A stretch of DNA of 25,004 nucleotides from JBBQED01 sp038320345 (lineage in GTDB: Bacteria > Bacteroidota > Bacteroidia > AKYH767-A > OLB10), in contig JBBQED010000031.1 of assembly GCA_038320345.1 (NCBI GenBank), positions 1-25,004 of the forward strand, read 5' to 3'. Made by a program: the position numbers and the translations under genes. Under the pieces are notes generated by a model that saw nothing but the letters and a program-made list of their open reading frames with translations, did no database searches and was not told the origin of the DNA. Shown here in pieces: positions 1 to 9,500 of the stretch (positions are counted from its first letter, which is position 1; every line of letters begins with the position of its first letter).

Positions 1-1287
1 ATAATTTGCGATTCAGCCGGCCAATCACGCTTTTATACCAACGGCATTTGGATAGCCGATGCAAGCAATGATACCATGTTGAATGGGTCAGGGTTAAACC
101 CAAGTTCATACACTACAGCGAATGTTGATTATGGCATCAGGCTCACAGGAGCTGATATGGTATTGCCTAATCCCGGGGATTCAAATCAATATTATTTAAT
201 TCACCATACACCTGATGATATTGATTATCCTTATCCTTCTTATATGTATTATACTTTGATCGATATGTCGCTTAATAATGGACTAGGCGCTGTAATAGCA
301 AAAAATCAAATAATCATTTCCGATACGTTAGAACTTGGACAATTAGAAGCATGTAAACATGCGAATGGAAGAGATTGGTGGATCGTTTTTCCTGAAAGAA
401 ATACAACTTATTATTATGTGTATTTATTGAGTCAATCAGGATTCAGTTTTCAATCCAAGCAAGCTATACGACCTATGTTAGGTTCAACCGGACAGGCTTC
501 CTTTTCTCCAGATGGAAATACATTTGCAAGTTATGATACGTACGTAGACCTTGCAGTCTTCGATTTTGACCGTTGTAGTGGATATTTTTCGAATGCACAG
601 CATATTAGTATTAATGATAGCATGAGCGGCTTAGGATTAAGTTTTTCACCTGATAGTCGTAAAATATATGCCTCGGCTACACTTTATCTATATCAGTTTG
701 ATTTAGATAGTTTGAATTTGGCGAATTATAGTACCGTTGCAGTTTGGGATTCTACTTATTCTCCCAATCCTCCATTAGCAACATTCTTTTTTACACAATA
801 TTTACGGCCTGACGGTAAAATTTATATTAATACAGGAAATGGTACTTTCAAAATGCATACAATTGATTTCCCCGATAGCGCGGGCATGGCCTGCCAGGTG
901 AGCCAACATTCTGTGACTTTGCCTACATTTTATAGCAGTACATGTCCTACTTATATCAATTATTATTTAGGGCCGGTAGTGGGGAGCGTTTGTGATAGTC
1001 TGAGTGTAGGGTTAAATGCACCTGGTGGGGGTGTTAATTTAAATGTAAGTATAAACCCTAACCCTGCAAAGGAGCAGTTTTATGTAGGTTATAGTTTGCC
1101 GGGTAATAAGGATGGTTGGTTGGATCTTAGCGATGCAAGCGGGCGAGTAATAGTGCATCGTCGTTTATACTGGAGTAATAAATCACTTTTGCTATATACA
1201 AATGAGTTAACCTCCGGTTGTTATTTTGTGAAGGTTACGAGTGATGTCGGTGCAACACAAACTAAAAGGTTGATGGTGTTAAAGTAA
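1..1287 (+). CDS. T9SS-sorted beta-propeller-like surface/secreted protein, 5' truncated
   Basis: The frame is open from base 1, so the start lies upstream of the window; 428 residues are visible. The first visible residues (ICDSAGQSRFYTNGIWI) read like the opening blade of the large Bacteroidota proteins that carry a repeated beta-propeller. Two PD40/WD40-like blade motifs are visible, 'SFSPDGNTF' and 'LSFSPDSRKIYAS'. The last 80 or so residues form a T9SS type A sorting domain: a 'SINPNPAKEQF' start, a central 'LSDASGRVI' strand, and an end with 'SGCYFVKV' and a basic tail. It would be exported by Sec, carried across the outer membrane by T9SS and released or anchored on the surface. The ligand or substrate is unknown. 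No clear terminator follows; a repeat cluster begins about 50 bases downstream. Confidence 0.85.
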   Translation: MICDSAGQSRFYTNGIWIADASNDTMLNGSGLNPSSYTTANVDYGIRLTGADMVLPNPGDSNQYYLIHHTPDDIDYPYPSYMYYTLIDMSLNNGLGAVIAKNQIIISDTLELGQLEACKHANGRDWWIVFPERNTTYYYVYLLSQSGFSFQSKQAIRPMLGSTGQASFSPDGNTFASYDTYVDLAVFDFDRCSGYFSNAQHISINDSMSGLGLSFSPDSRKIYASATLYLYQFDLDSLNLANYSTVAVWDSTYSPNPPLATFFFTQYLRPDGKIYINTGNGTFKMHTIDFPDSAGMACQVSQHSVTLPTFYSSTCPTYINYYLGPVVGSVCDSLSVGLNAPGGGVNLNVSINPNPAKEQFYVGYSLPGNKDGWLDLSDASGRVIVHRRLYWSNKSLLLYTNELTSGCYFVKVTSDVGATQTKRLMVLK

Positions 1288-1335
1288 GTTAAATTATTTT
1301 TAGTCCTTCTCATACTTTCTCCTGGCGGAGAGCCC

Positions 1336-1370
1336 TACTTTCTTTTTGCAAAAGAAAGTAGCAAAGAAAA
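1336..1370. repeat. 25-bp palindrome copy 1 of intergenic repeat family
   Basis: Perfect inverted repeat with 11-base arms TACTTTCTTTT (1336-1346) and AAAAGAAAGTA (1350-1360) around TGC, followed by GCAAAGAAAA. The preceding bases (CTCCTGGCGGAGAGCCC) resemble those before copies 2 and 3. After the palindrome this copy diverges from the other two. A second hairpin, TCACCGAT-TGC-ATCGGTGA, follows at 1374-1392. Confidence 0.8.
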
Positions 1371-1514
1371 ACTTCACCGATTGCATCGGTGACATCTTCT
1401 ATACTTTTTTCTTGATAAACCGAGCTAAACGAGCTCATGGATTTAAAAATCAACTATTAGATTATCCATAAAAAGTATACAAAAAATCAAGTCGAAACTT
1501 CTCCTGGCAGAGGG

Positions 1515-1685
1515 TCCTACTTTCTTTTTGCAAAAGAAAGTAGCAAAGAAAGGCACCACCGAAAACCAACCGGTGATGCAGGGGGCGGGTCAGCGTTCTA
1601 CCATTAACGTTTGTGTATCGGTTAACGCATCACCGGTTCGCTCTTTTCGCTGGACCGTCCGCGCGCCGCTTCGTATAGTTTTTTA
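1515..1685. repeat. Intergenic repeat unit, full copy A
   Basis: The unit starts with the 25-bp palindrome (1518-1542). It continues through a G+C-rich core and ends near CGTCCGCGCGCCGCTTCG and TATAGTTTTT. Within it, AACCGGTGATGC (1568-1579) is the exact reverse complement of GCATCACCGGTT (1627-1638), so the core can fold into a long stem-loop. Copy B at 1746-1916 matches it almost base for base. It has no transposase gene, so it looks like a non-autonomous palindromic (REP/MITE-like) element. That class is my inference. Confidence 0.75.
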
Positions 1686-1745
1686 CTTACTCAATAATTT
1701 GAGTTCGCTCATCACCGATTTCATCGGTGATTTTCCTGACGGAGG

Positions 1746-1916
1746 TCCTACTTTCTTTTTGCAAAAGAAAGTAGCAAAGAAAGGCACCACCGAAAACCAA
1801 CCGGTGATGCATGGGGCGGGTCAGCGTTCTACCTTTACCGTTTCTGTATCGGTTAACGCATCACCGGTTCGCTCTTTTCGCTGGACCGTCCGCGCGCTGC
1901 TTCGTATAGTTTTTAA
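1746..1916. repeat. Intergenic repeat unit, full copy B
   Basis: Same layout as copy A, 231 bases further on: palindrome 1749-1773, inverted repeat 1799-1810 with 1858-1869, and the same end CGCTGCTTCG then TATAGTTTTT. It is preceded by the hairpin TCACCGAT-TTC-ATCGGTGA at 1712-1730. Only a few substitutions separate the copies, which points to recent duplication or ongoing homogenisation. Confidence 0.75.
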
Positions 1917-1998
1917 ACTTGAAATTTAAATTTGTTTACTTCAATTTTGTGCTGGGTTTCGACGGATTTCTTCTAGTTTTCTTTTTGGTTTACTCTAA

Positions 1999-2062
1999 AG
2001 TATCGGTTACCTCATCACCGGTTCGCACTTTTCGCTGGACCGTCCGCGCGCTGCTTCGGATT
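1999..2062. repeat. Intergenic repeat unit, copy C, internally deleted
   Basis: This stretch matches the last third of copies A and B: TATCGGTT, then CATCACCGGTTCGC, then TTTTCGCTGGACCGTCC and GCGCGCTGCTTCG. The palindrome and first arm of the core are missing; only a vague trace (CTAGTTTTCTTTTTGG near 1972) remains. It ends 43 bases before the stop of the neighbouring minus-strand gene. Confidence 0.65.
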
Positions 2063-2104
2063 ATTTTAACTTGAAAAATTAATTATCACTTTGAACTATG
2101 TTTT

Positions 2105-2662
2105 TCAACTGGAAATTGATTCGGGGCTCGAGAAATTAATCGAAGAAATTAAAGTGGTCATCAAGGATTGCAATTTAATACGAGAGACATCTTCATTAAA
2201 TTCTCCAAGTTCATTCACTTTAGAACGAACACCGGAAACAAGCATTGTTGTGTTTTCATTAAAAGCGCCACCCAGTGTTTTCAGTATAAGCTGAAGTGAT
2301 TCATGTCCGTTCTCGCCTAGTGAAGAGGCGGTAATTATTGCAATAGGCTTATCCAGAAGTACGGTTGTTGATACCAACCATTCTAATGCATTTTTTAAAA
2401 CACCCGGAATACTGAATACATATTCGGGAGTACAAAAAATAACTGCATCCGCACTGCTAATTTTATTTCTGAAAGCGATCACTTCTTCTATTTTGCAATC
2501 TATATCGTCATCCGGATTAAAGTAAGGTAGCCGAGTTAAACCATTATAAATTTCTATTTCAATCTGGTCTGAATAAGTCGAAGAAATATATTCAAGGATT
2601 CTTTGATTCGATGAATGATGACGAATACTTCCTGAAATTGCTAGTATTTTAAAACGAGACAT
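2105..2662 (-). CDS. NADPH-dependent FMN reductase-like flavoprotein
   Basis: The 185-residue protein has the flavodoxin-like fold signature of the NADPH-dependent FMN reductase family (the chromate/quinone reductase type). After a hydrophobic first strand comes the phosphate-binding loop 'GSIRHHSSNQ' (from residue 11), and later 'TPEYVFSIPGVLKNALEWL', which corresponds to the family's PEYxxSIPGxLKNAxDW flavin-binding stretch. Such enzymes reduce FMN, quinones or similar acceptors with NAD(P)H in the cytoplasm; the real substrate cannot be read from sequence. Its length is normal for the family. It lies 37 bases after the lipoprotein gene on the same strand, so the two may share a transcript, though no functional link is evident. 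Confidence 0.85.
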   Translation of the reverse strand: MSRFKILAISGSIRHHSSNQRILEYISSTYSDQIEIEIYNGLTRLPYFNPDDDIDCKIEEVIAFRNKISSADAVIFCTPEYVFSIPGVLKNALEWLVSTTVLLDKPIAIITASSLGENGHESLQLILKTLGGAFNENTTMLVSGVRSKVNELGEFNEDVSRIKLQSLMTTLISSINFSSPESISS

Positions 2663-2699
2663 TGAAAAGGGATATGTTAAAGAGCCAATTAGTTCAATT

Positions 2700-3878
2700 T
2701 TATTTTTTACTTAATTTTTTCCAATCTTCTTGTAGTGCAACATTGGGATCAAACAGTGGATCATTACTGAGTATGTACGTGCCATCGCCCTTAGCCCAGG
2801 CTTCATTATAGCCAGCACTCAAATCCGCACTTTGTCCTGTTGCAGGATCTGACCATTGCTCGACGCCTCTAAGTACACGACCTGTTTCTTCAGCAATTCG
2901 ATCTTGACTCTGCTGCTGATATTCCCAAGTACTCTTTTGAATTTCCGCAATATCGGCTTGTGACTTTCTCCAGATCTCACTACGTTTTGCATTTTCTACT
3001 TGTTCTACTTTAGAGACATTATTAAAAAATTTCGCCACTGCAGTTTGCCATTGAGGATTGATGCGAATACTGGTAACAGCCATGCTTAATAATTTTCTTG
3101 CTTCGGCTTCTTTGCCTGCTGGATAACGCAAAACTATTTTTTGATCTGCTTGACAGGTATAACTTCCGGTATAACCTCCTGTCATAAAATTCTGCATATA
3201 AAAAATCGTTTGGTTTACAGCGCATAAAGCGAGCCCCTCACTTCCATCAGCAAATTTGAGTTTAGCACGGATGGCGGATGGATTATATTTTACAGTGTTA
3301 ATTCCAGCAGCAGCCATATTAGCGCTATTCTTTTTTGCCTGTTCTTCCATGGCTTTTCCCACTTCTGGATTTGGTTCAATAGAAATCACTTTTGGGTCTC
3401 CCATATCATGAACAAATTCATTTTTCAGATAGGCATCAGCATCCATTGCCGGCATAAAATCGCAGGTCTTGAAAACACCTTGATTGCCTTGTTTACTTTG
3501 TTGAACATACGGATCATCTGACCATTCCCAACTTCTTAGTGGGAAAAAATCTAGCTGGAATTGATGATCTGCAGAAGTGGCCGTCATGCGATTACTCACC
3601 GATTCGTTTACACAATAATGTCCCACGCGCCAAGTAATTCCTCCATCTACTTTCCATTGGTCAGGGAGTAATAAACTATAGGCTACTACCGGCTCGCCAA
3701 AACCATGCGCATCTTCAACGCGGTATCTTTTTACGACAAAATAATCTTTACCAGCTTCCCATTTTTTATCAGGCTTAGCACTAAGGAATCCACTATTAGA
3801 GGATGAACTGCCTCCAGAAGAACAGGAGTTTAATGTACAAATAATGAAGAAAAGGATGATCGTTTGAAAGAGCCTCAT
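2700..3878 (-). CDS. Putative lipoprotein of unknown function
   Basis: The 392-residue product begins with a lipoprotein signal peptide: basic start, hydrophobic stretch and lipobox 'LNSC' with the acylated cysteine at residue 19, followed by a Ser/Gly-rich linker. Acidic residues do not directly follow the Cys, so the final membrane cannot be told. The middle (about 40-270) looks like a soluble alpha/beta domain. A helical, Gln/Glu/Lys-rich segment follows (about 285-335). The end contains 'GYNEAWAKGDGTYILSNDP', a stretch that reads like the C-terminus of other uncharacterised bacterial lipoproteins. I do not recognise a catalytic motif. The gene is divergent from the T9SS cargo gene at 4053, with about 170 bases between them. 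Confidence 0.75.
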   Translation of the reverse strand: MRLFQTIILFFIICTLNSCSSGGSSSSNSGFLSAKPDKKWEAGKDYFVVKRYRVEDAHGFGEPVVAYSLLLPDQWKVDGGITWRVGHYCVNESVSNRMTATSADHQFQLDFFPLRSWEWSDDPYVQQSKQGNQGVFKTCDFMPAMDADAYLKNEFVHDMGDPKVISIEPNPEVGKAMEEQAKKNSANMAAAGINTVKYNPSAIRAKLKFADGSEGLALCAVNQTIFYMQNFMTGGYTGSYTCQADQKIVLRYPAGKEAEARKLLSMAVTSIRINPQWQTAVAKFFNNVSKVEQVENAKRSEIWRKSQADIAEIQKSTWEYQQQSQDRIAEETGRVLRGVEQWSDPATGQSADLSAGYNEAWAKGDGTYILSNDPLFDPNVALQEDWKKLSKK

Positions 3879-4052
3879 GTGGTTAGATATAAGGATACTA
3901 ATATACTAAAATTACAACTGAAATGCTCACGACCTTCATGTTTTTACTAGACACCATACTTATTAACGGAGCGTATTGCATAAGTTCTTTTTCCTTTACA
4001 AACACCGGTGAAAGTTCATCTTAATTTTGAAAGAACCATAACCCCAATTACG

Positions 4053-6479
4053 ATGAAGTCATTATTGATCTTTTTACTCCAATTTATACTCTGGATAGGT
4101 ACTTTAAATGCCGGAGGTTTTGAATATGCATATCAGGTAGCCTATAGTAACCGCAGTCATCGACCTAATGTAATTGCTACTGATCGGAACAATAATGTAA
4201 TTGTTGGCGGGAATTTCAATTCCTGTATAGTTTGTTCAAGAGCTTTTATCGATAAGCGGGATGGCAATGGAGGAGGAGGAGGCTGGTTCAAAGAAATTGA
4301 TCCACTCGGAGGTGCAGTTTCAGTACGTTCCATTAGTACCGATAGTTTGGGAAATGTGTATGTGATCTTAAATATTTTTTCAACGGATCAATTTGGACTT
4401 GATGGATCTGTTTTTACTGGACCCGATGTGAACTGGTCGTCACAGATAAAATTTAATCCTGCAGGTTTGATCTTATGGCAAATTCCATTTTATGGTACAT
4501 CGTTCATTGGAACTGTGGATCAGGGTGGAGCATCTTTCGTAACGAATGGAGATAGCACATGGAAATATAGTTCTTCGGGAAATTACCAGTGGAAAAATAT
4601 TAGTTATGGAGGAAGTTTGATTTCAGTAAATAGTCAAGATGTTTTTTTGGGGAGCATCTCGAAAATAATTCGTTTAAACAAAAGCAACGGAACTTTTAAT
4701 TTTCAAAATGCAGTTCCCAGCTGTTTGGATATTGTAGCAGGAGGTATAGGAACAGTTTTCTTTACAGGGAATCTTGGAACATTCCGATTGCAATCGGGAA
4801 TTATTAATTGGTCAAACACTACAATTCCAGGAAAGGCAATTGCTAGAAATGCGAATGACCTTTGGGTATTATACGGGGAACAAGTAACTGCTAACTTGGG
4901 AGGGAACCCATCAGTTTTAATGACTAAACTTTCTACAGGATCTGGAGATGGATTAGATACCATCACCATTGCTGGAACATATCTCGAAGGAACAAGTGGT
5001 AATTTGGGGATTGATAATCTGGGAAAACTATATACCACTCTGTTTTGGAAAGATTACGGTCAATATGCTGTATTCCCACCATTCGTGGTGTGGCAGGATT
5101 ATAACTATAGTTTTGAAGGATATATTTTATCAAAGTATGATCCTTATTTGCAAACTCCTGCGCTCGGATTTGCAGTTCCAGTTTCTGATCCCAATAGTTT
5201 TAATGGATTATGGAACGGAGATCGTCAATGTCCTGGAGGAACAAGTTTTCCAGTTCAGTATGTTTTAGCCGGAGGAAATTTTCTGGCTGGGAATACTGTT
5301 AGCGTAGAACTGTCGGATGCCATTGGTGATTTTAATATGCCCGTAACTATCGGAAGTATTTCTACTACTAGTACTACGGGAGTTGTTAATTGTTTATTGC
5401 CTAATGGAATTTTACCGGGATCCGGATACAGGATGCGGATTACTTCCACTTCACCAGTACTCACCAGTGTTCAACAAACAGAGCCATTGGAGATCACCTC
5501 ACCAATTTCTTCAGTGGTGAGTAATGGCGCTTTATCTTTCTGTGCAAAGACGACTTCTATTTCATGTTTGGCGGCAGATCCGGGGTTCAACATTGAATGG
5601 TATAAAAATGGAATTTTATTGACAGATGGTGGTGGTGATACTTATTTGCCTAAGCTATCTGGAACGTACTCCACAATCGTTACCGACTTTAATGGCTGTC
5701 GGAGAGCATCTGACAATACACTTCCACTAACGGTATGGCCTATACCCTCAGCTGCTATTAGCCAGAGTGGAAGCATTGAACTATGTACGGGGAGTAGTAT
5801 AAATCTTTCTGTTCCAAATGCAGCATCAAATACATATACATGGTATAAATATGCTGCGGTAATTCCGGGGATAGTTGGAAGTAGTTATATGACCAATGCT
5901 ACAGGGAACTATAAAGTAAAAGTCACCAATAGTTTTGGATGTTCAAAAACTTCATCATCTGCTCAAGTTAAAGTATTTAGATCAACGATTACCGCTTCTG
6001 GTGCTACTACATTTTGTGCAGGAGGAAGTGTAATGCTGAATGCAAATGTGGGTGCAAGTTCCTATCAATGGAAGCGCAATAACGTAAATATTGCCGGTGC
6101 TAATGCTTCCTCTTATCTTGCCAACCAAGCTGGAACATATAAGGTATTTTCAATTAGTAGTGGAGGTTGTGAAAGTTTATCATCTGCTACAATCATCACC
6201 ATAAATTGCAGAGAAGGAATTTCTACTGTTGACGACGCGATAATCTTAGCGCCAAATCCAGGAGCAGGATTAATAAGAATGATGATTCCTAATGAAATTG
6301 GAGCAGGAGTTTACAAGATCTTTTCTTCGACCGGACAATTAATTTTAACGGGAGATTTTTTAGCACAGCATCAAGAAATTGTACTTGATTTTAGTGGTCG
6401 AGCGGATGGAATATATCTGCTAAGAATAGAAACGGAAGGCGGGAAAAGTATCGAACGGAAAATGGTAATTAACAACTAA
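4053..6479 (+). CDS. Large T9SS-sorted protein with propeller-like N-terminus and Ig-like domains
   Basis: I start at 4053 rather than an in-frame ATG at 4008. The later start gives a clean Sec signal peptide (MKSLLIFLLQFILWIGTLNA) with nothing before it. The mature protein (808 residues with signal) opens with a region rich in aromatic and Gly residues, including 'NVIATDRNNNVIVGGNFN', typical of SBBP-like beta-propeller repeats. Three Ig-like modules follow at roughly 485-720. Each has an early Cys, a 'W/Y-K-N' core (EWYKNG, YTWYKY, YQWKRN), a 'GTY/GNYKV' strand and a later Cys, as in disulfide-linked Ig folds. The last 80 residues are a T9SS sorting domain ('LAPNPGAG', 'FSSTGQLI', 'DGIYLLRIET'). 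It is probably an adhesive or structural surface protein; no enzymatic motif is seen. Confidence 0.85.
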   Translation: MKSLLIFLLQFILWIGTLNAGGFEYAYQVAYSNRSHRPNVIATDRNNNVIVGGNFNSCIVCSRAFIDKRDGNGGGGGWFKEIDPLGGAVSVRSISTDSLGNVYVILNIFSTDQFGLDGSVFTGPDVNWSSQIKFNPAGLILWQIPFYGTSFIGTVDQGGASFVTNGDSTWKYSSSGNYQWKNISYGGSLISVNSQDVFLGSISKIIRLNKSNGTFNFQNAVPSCLDIVAGGIGTVFFTGNLGTFRLQSGIINWSNTTIPGKAIARNANDLWVLYGEQVTANLGGNPSVLMTKLSTGSGDGLDTITIAGTYLEGTSGNLGIDNLGKLYTTLFWKDYGQYAVFPPFVVWQDYNYSFEGYILSKYDPYLQTPALGFAVPVSDPNSFNGLWNGDRQCPGGTSFPVQYVLAGGNFLAGNTVSVELSDAIGDFNMPVTIGSISTTSTTGVVNCLLPNGILPGSGYRMRITSTSPVLTSVQQTEPLEITSPISSVVSNGALSFCAKTTSISCLAADPGFNIEWYKNGILLTDGGGDTYLPKLSGTYSTIVTDFNGCRRASDNTLPLTVWPIPSAAISQSGSIELCTGSSINLSVPNAASNTYTWYKYAAVIPGIVGSSYMTNATGNYKVKVTNSFGCSKTSSSAQVKVFRSTITASGATTFCAGGSVMLNANVGASSYQWKRNNVNIAGANASSYLANQAGTYKVFSISSGGCESLSSATIITINCREGISTVDDAIILAPNPGAGLIRMMIPNEIGAGVYKIFSSTGQLILTGDFLAQHQEIVLDFSGRADGIYLLRIETEGGKSIERKMVINN

Positions 6480-6511
6480 TGTAGCTACCATTTTAATTGA
6501 CCATATCCATT

Positions 6512-6550
6512 AAAAAAGGGAAGAACAAATTTTTGTTCTTCCCTTTCAGT
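6512..6550. terminator. Bidirectional intrinsic terminator between convergent genes
   Basis: A perfect 15-base inverted repeat (AAAGGGAAGAACAAA at 6515-6529 and its complement at 6532-6546) sits between the stop codons of two convergent genes. Read on the minus strand, it is followed by TTTTTT, a classic terminator for the pyruvate carboxylase gene. On the plus strand the T tract is shorter but present. Confidence 0.85.
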
Positions 6551-6568
6551 TTGAAGTCCGAAGCAAAT

Positions 6569-9500
6569 TTATTCTATAGAAAGAATCAGATCTTCCGACT
6601 CTACTAATGTGCCTTCTTTAAGCGTAATTCCTTTTATTTTTAAATCTCGAGAAGCAGTGATAGTTGTTTCCATTTTCATAGCTTCAATTGTGAACAGGGG
6701 AGTATTGCGTTTTACGGATTCACCATCTTTCACAAAGATTTTACTAAGCATTCCCTGCAGCGGCGTTCCAATTTGTAATTCACCAGCCGCTTTAGCATGC
6801 ATTATTTTTTTCATCAGCGCCTTTCGGTCTTTTACTTCTAAAGCTCGAGTTTGTCCATTAAGACGGAAATAAACACTTCTATTTCCGTTCTCATCGGCTT
6901 CCCCTAAGTACAGCAAGCGAATCAGAATATTTTTTCCTCTACCAATCTCTACCAGAATCTCTTCATTATTTTTCATTCCGAAGAAGAAAGCTGTTGTAGG
7001 CACATGGCTTACATCACCATATTGTTTATTGAAAGCATGATATTCTTCAAATACCTTTGGATAAAATTTCCAAGAAAGAAAATCATGAAAAGAAGTACTC
7101 GTTCCAAATTTAATTTGGAATGCTTTAAACTCTTCCTCAAAATCTACAGGTTTCAGATGGGCATTAGGTAAATCAGTATAAGGCTTTTCATCTTTTAGAA
7201 TTATTTTTTGTAAAGTAATTGGGAATCCTCCCGGTGGTTGACCCAAATCGCCTTTGAAGAAACTCTTTACTGAAGCAGGAAAACTCAATGCATCACCTTT
7301 GTTAAAAATATCATCATTACTCAAACCATTACTCACCATAAATAGGGCCATATCACCAACTACTTTTGAACTTGGAGTTACTTTTACAATATCTCCAAAA
7401 AGTTGATTAACATTTTCATAAGCTTGTTTAATCTCCACCATCTTATCACCTAAACCTAATGACGCAGCTTGTGGTTTTAGATTGGAATATTGACCTCCGG
7501 GAATTTCATGATCATAAACTTCGGCAGTGCCTGCCATCAATCCACTTTCAAAGGGATAATACCATTCACGAACTGTTTCCCAGTAATTAGAGTGTTCATT
7601 TAAATGTTTAATATCATAGTCTACTGCATACTTTGTATTGCGTAATGATTCAACCAGACTATTAAAATTAGGTTGCGAGGTTAAACCACTCATAGATGCC
7701 AATGCCACATCAACCACATCTACACCTGCTTCAATAGCTTTGAGATAAGTTGCAGCTTGAACCGAAGAGGTATCATGGGTATGCAAATGAATCGGAATAG
7801 AAATTACTTTTTTTAATTCTGTAACTAGTAGCTCAGCAGCATAAGGTTTCAGCAATCCCGCCATATCTTTTATCGCCAAAATATGCGCACCCATATCTTC
7901 CAATTCACGAGCAAGATCTAGATAATAGGCTAAGTTATATTTTGTTTTTTTTGGATCGAGGATATCACCAGTATAACTAATACAAGCTTCTGCAATTCCA
8001 TTCGTTCTTTCTCTGACGGCTTTGATACTTACCGCCATACTTTTTGTCCAGTTAAGTGAATCGAAAATGCGGAAGATATCGATTCCCTTTATAGAACTTT
8101 CTTCAATGAATCGCTCTACCAGATTATCGGGATATGCCGCATAACCAATCGCGTTGTTTCCACGAATCAGCATCTGCAAACAAATGTTCGGAATAGCTTC
8201 TCTTAATAGTTCTAATCTCCTCCAAGGACATTCATGTAAAAAGCGTAAAGCCACATCAAATGTTGCACCGCCCCATACTTCCATGCTGAACGTCTGAGGA
8301 TGATGTGTTGCAAAGTTTCGTGCTACTTTTAAAAGATCTGCAGTTCGCACTCTTGTTGCGAGTAAGCTCTGATGTGCATCACGATAAGTAGTATCCGTAA
8401 ACTTTACTTGCTTTTCATTTTTAAGCCATTGTGCAAATTTTTCTGGACCTAATTGTTCCAACAATTGTTTAGATCCTGCAGGAGGCACTTCATGTTTTTC
8501 ACCACTTGGAATTCTGGGATTGCTAAATACTTTTGATGGATCCACATAAATTACATCAGGGTGACCATTCACTTGAACTTCTGCTAGATAACGCAGAATT
8601 TTTGTACCACTGTCTTGTTTTTTACGGAAGATAAAAAGCTCCGGATATTTTTCAATAAATTTTACAGTAGCTTTTCCTTCTTGAAATACCGGATGATTAA
8701 TTACATTTTCTAGAAACGGAATGTTCGTTTTTACTCCACGGATTCTAAACTCCATCAAGGTTCGATACATTCTTTTACTAGCGCCATTGAGTGTTCTGCC
8801 TTGTGCAGTTACTTTAGCCAGCATTGAATCAAAGAAAGGAGAAACTTTAACACCTTGATAGGAGGAGCCTTCATCAATGCGGATTCCGTAGCCACCTGCA
8901 TTTCTATAGGCGATAAGTGTTCCATAATCGGGTTTAAAATCATTCTCCGGATCTTCGGTAGTAATTCTACATTGAATAGCGAAGCCATTACACTCTATAT
9001 CTTCTTGGCGGAGGATATCAATAGATGGGGACCGCAGTGGCTCTCCATCCACAATTAAAATCTGACTTCTTACGATATCGATTCCAGTTACTTGTTCTGT
9101 AACGGTATGTTCCACTTGAATACGTGGATTCACTTCAATAAAGAAAATATTTTCTTCACCATCTACAAGAAACTCAACGGTACCTGCACAATCATATCGA
9201 ACGTGCTTTGCAATGCGCAACGCATAATCATAGAGTTTATCTTTGGTATCTTGACGGAGAGAGGGAGCAGGAGCGATTTCTACTACTTTCTGAAAACGAC
9301 GTTGAACAGAACAATCTCGTTCATATAAATGCACGATGTTACCATGCTGATCACCTAAGATCTGTACTTCAATATGTTTAGGATCTTCAACAAATTTTTC
9401 TATAAATAAAGTATCATCACCGAAAGCATTTCCAGCTTCGCGCTTCGCTTCATTATAAGCTTTTTCTAATTGCGATGCTTCACGAATTACACGCATTCCT

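Larger units (their letters stand above)
1288..2104. other. Gene-free repeat-rich intergenic region
   Basis: This 817-bp gap between two genes facing each other has no convincing coding sequence. It holds three copies of a 25-bp palindrome, two nearly full copies and one deleted copy of a longer repeat unit, and two short hairpins built on TCACCGAT/ATCGGTGA. Parts of it look richer in G and C than the flanking genes, especially the stretches rich in GGGCGGG and CGTCCGCGCGC. Confidence 0.8.

Noticed and set aside
1528..1929. Open frame of 133 codons with an internal repeat of about 75 residues
   Set aside because: It runs through the two palindromic repeat units; the apparent protein repeat is only the DNA repeat read in frame. 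Its composition is unlike a real protein and the frame begins inside the palindrome.
2091..2294. Open frame on the plus strand
   Set aside because: It is antisense to the FMN reductase-like gene and has no recognisable protein features.
4008..4052. Upstream in-frame ATG for the large T9SS protein
   Set aside because: It would put 15 polar residues before an otherwise ideal signal peptide; the ATG at 4053 is better.
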